From: Bacillota bacterium
Lineage (GTDB): Bacteria; Bacillota; Limnochordia; JAAZLZ01
NCBI GenBank assembly: GCA_012799075.1
Contig: JAAZLZ010000205.1
Span: forward strand, 1-5,787
Length of the DNA stretch: 5,787 bases
Reading direction: 5' to 3'
The translations under genes and the position numbers were made by a program. Below the pieces are notes generated by a model that ran no database searches, was not told the DNA's origin, and saw only the letters and a program-made list of their open reading frames with translations. Below, one piece after another: positions 5,060-5,787 of the stretch (position 1 is the first letter of the stretch; every line of letters starts with the position of its first letter).

Positions 5060-5787
5060 CTACTCGACAGGGGCCGGTACGGGCACTTGCTCGATGATGT
5101 CGGCCAGGACCTCGTGGGTTGTGATCCCCCGCAGGCGCTCCTCAGGTCGAAGCAGCAGTCGGTGGGCGAGGACGGGGCCTGCCAGTTCCTTCACCTCATC
5201 GGGCAGCACATAATCCCTGCCCCGCAAAGCCGCCATGGCCTGGGAGGCGCGCATTAGGCTTAACGATCCTCGGGGACTGGCTCCGAAGCGCAAACAAGGA
5301 TTATTCCGGGTGGCTTGGACCAGGCTGACAATGTATTCCCGCACGGGAGGACTGACCCTTACTGCCCGTCGGGCCTGCTGCAAAACGAGGACCTCCTCGG
5401 GGGTGACCATGGCCCCAAGCTTCGTTAGGGGATCATCTAGTTGAAAACGCTCCAAGATGGCGCTTTCCTCGTCGGGGTCGGGATAGCCCAAGTCGATCCG
5501 AAGGAGGAACCTGTCTAACTGGGCCTCGGGCAGGGGAAAAGTCCCTTCAAGTTCAATGGGGTTTTGAGTGGCAATCACGAAAAACGGTCGGGGCAAAGGC
5601 AAGGTTACACCATCAACGGTCACCTGGCCTTCTTCCATGCTCTCCAGCAGGCTTGCCTGGGTCCGGGGGATGGTGCGGTTGATCTCATCGGCCAACAGCA
5701 CATTGGTCATCACGGGCCCTGGTTGAAATTGAAACTGGCCCGACTGTTGATTATAGATATTAAACCCGGTGATATCGGCAGGAAGCA
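5060..5787 (-). CDS. MoxR family AAA+ ATPase (partial, 5' end outside the window)
   Basis: The C-terminal 241 residues are present; the reading frame runs off the window at 5787, so the GTG/ATG pair near 5713 is internal, not the start. MoxR proteins are usually about 310-330 residues, so roughly 75-90 are missing, including Walker A. In window numbering: LPADITGFNIYN (1-12), Walker B VLLADEINR (29-37, D33/E34), the MoxR-typical MEEGQVTVDG hairpin (50-59), sensor 1 ATQNP (N75), GTFPLPEAQLDRFL (81-94, R92 as arginine-finger candidate), sensor 2 in GASPRG (R172), and the C-terminal lid ending VPVPAPVE. This is a cytosolic ATPase believed to remodel or mature partner proteins. Its immediate neighbour, 4 bases downstream, is DUF58, the classic partner, followed by DUF4129, placing it among MoxR proteins of the DUF58/transglutaminase-type loci. 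All motifs that can be checked are intact. The promoter lies outside the window. Confidence 0.95.
   Translation of the reverse strand, partial: LPADITGFNIYNQQSGQFQFQPGPVMTNVLLADEINRTIPRTQASLLESMEEGQVTVDGVTLPLPRPFFVIATQNPIELEGTFPLPEAQLDRFLLRIDLGYPDPDEESAILERFQLDDPLTKLGAMVTPEEVLVLQQARRAVRVSPPVREYIVSLVQATRNNPCLRFGASPRGSLSLMRASQAMAALRGRDYVLPDEVKELAGPVLAHRLLLRPEERLRGITTHEVLADIIEQVPVPAPVE

Noticed and set aside
5060..5713. Treating the GTG/ATG near 5713 as the start of the MoxR gene.
   Set aside because: The frame stays open to the window edge and the upstream residues (LPADITGFNIYN and a following FQFQPGP) are conserved MoxR sequence directly before Walker B, so the gene is truncated by the window and does not start there.
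1..5787. CRISPR arrays, tRNA or rRNA genes, insertion sequences, toxin-antitoxin or defence genes.
   Set aside because: No regularly spaced repeats, transposase motifs, cloverleaf-like sequence or recognisable defence domains were seen on either strand. MoxR ATPases do occur in some defence loci, but the DUF58/DUF4129 neighbours point to the common housekeeping-type association.

Overview
The window looks like ordinary chromosome from an anaerobic, moderately GC-rich bacterium, most likely a Firmicutes/Clostridia- or Limnochordia-type lineage. The main reasons are a tungsten-type aldehyde:ferredoxin oxidoreductase (an anaerobe enzyme), a strong AAAGGAGG ribosome binding site paired with a TTG start, tight ATGA gene overlaps, and a MoxR-DUF58-DUF4129 cluster. 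This lineage is an inference; there is no rRNA or other marker in the window.

Layout, left to right. Plus strand: a complete 107-aa YbjQ/UPF0145 protein (42-365) followed by an imperfect hairpin that may be a terminator (380-408). Then comes a roughly 280-base stretch without a convincing gene. It holds a 10-bp-period direct repeat, a GC-rich hairpin, a weak promoter candidate and a 7+7 inverted repeat just before the next gene. Next is a complete 628-aa AOR-family oxidoreductase (686-2572). A perfect 10-bp hairpin (2573-2595) sits in the 27-base gap between this gene and the oppositely oriented cluster and can serve both as terminator. Minus strand, transcribed from the right edge: a MoxR AAA+ ATPase (5' part cut off by the window edge), a DUF58 protein 4 bases downstream, and a multi-TM DUF4129 protein overlapping the DUF58 gene by 4 bases.

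How the genes work together. The minus-strand trio is a well-known conserved association. A cytosolic MoxR ATPase is thought to act as a chaperone on a membrane-anchored DUF58 partner, usually next to a transglutaminase-like membrane protein (TgpA type). Here the third gene keeps the membrane bundle and the C-terminal DUF4129 domain but has no visible transglutaminase catalytic domain. The AOR would oxidise an aldehyde, or run the reverse acid reduction, with ferredoxin as electron partner. Its substrate cannot be read from the window, and no cofactor or electron-transfer partner gene lies beside it. The YbjQ protein has no established role.

I do not see a clearly undescribed system. The parts most worth a second look are the untranslated region before the AOR gene and the transglutaminase-less DUF4129 protein.
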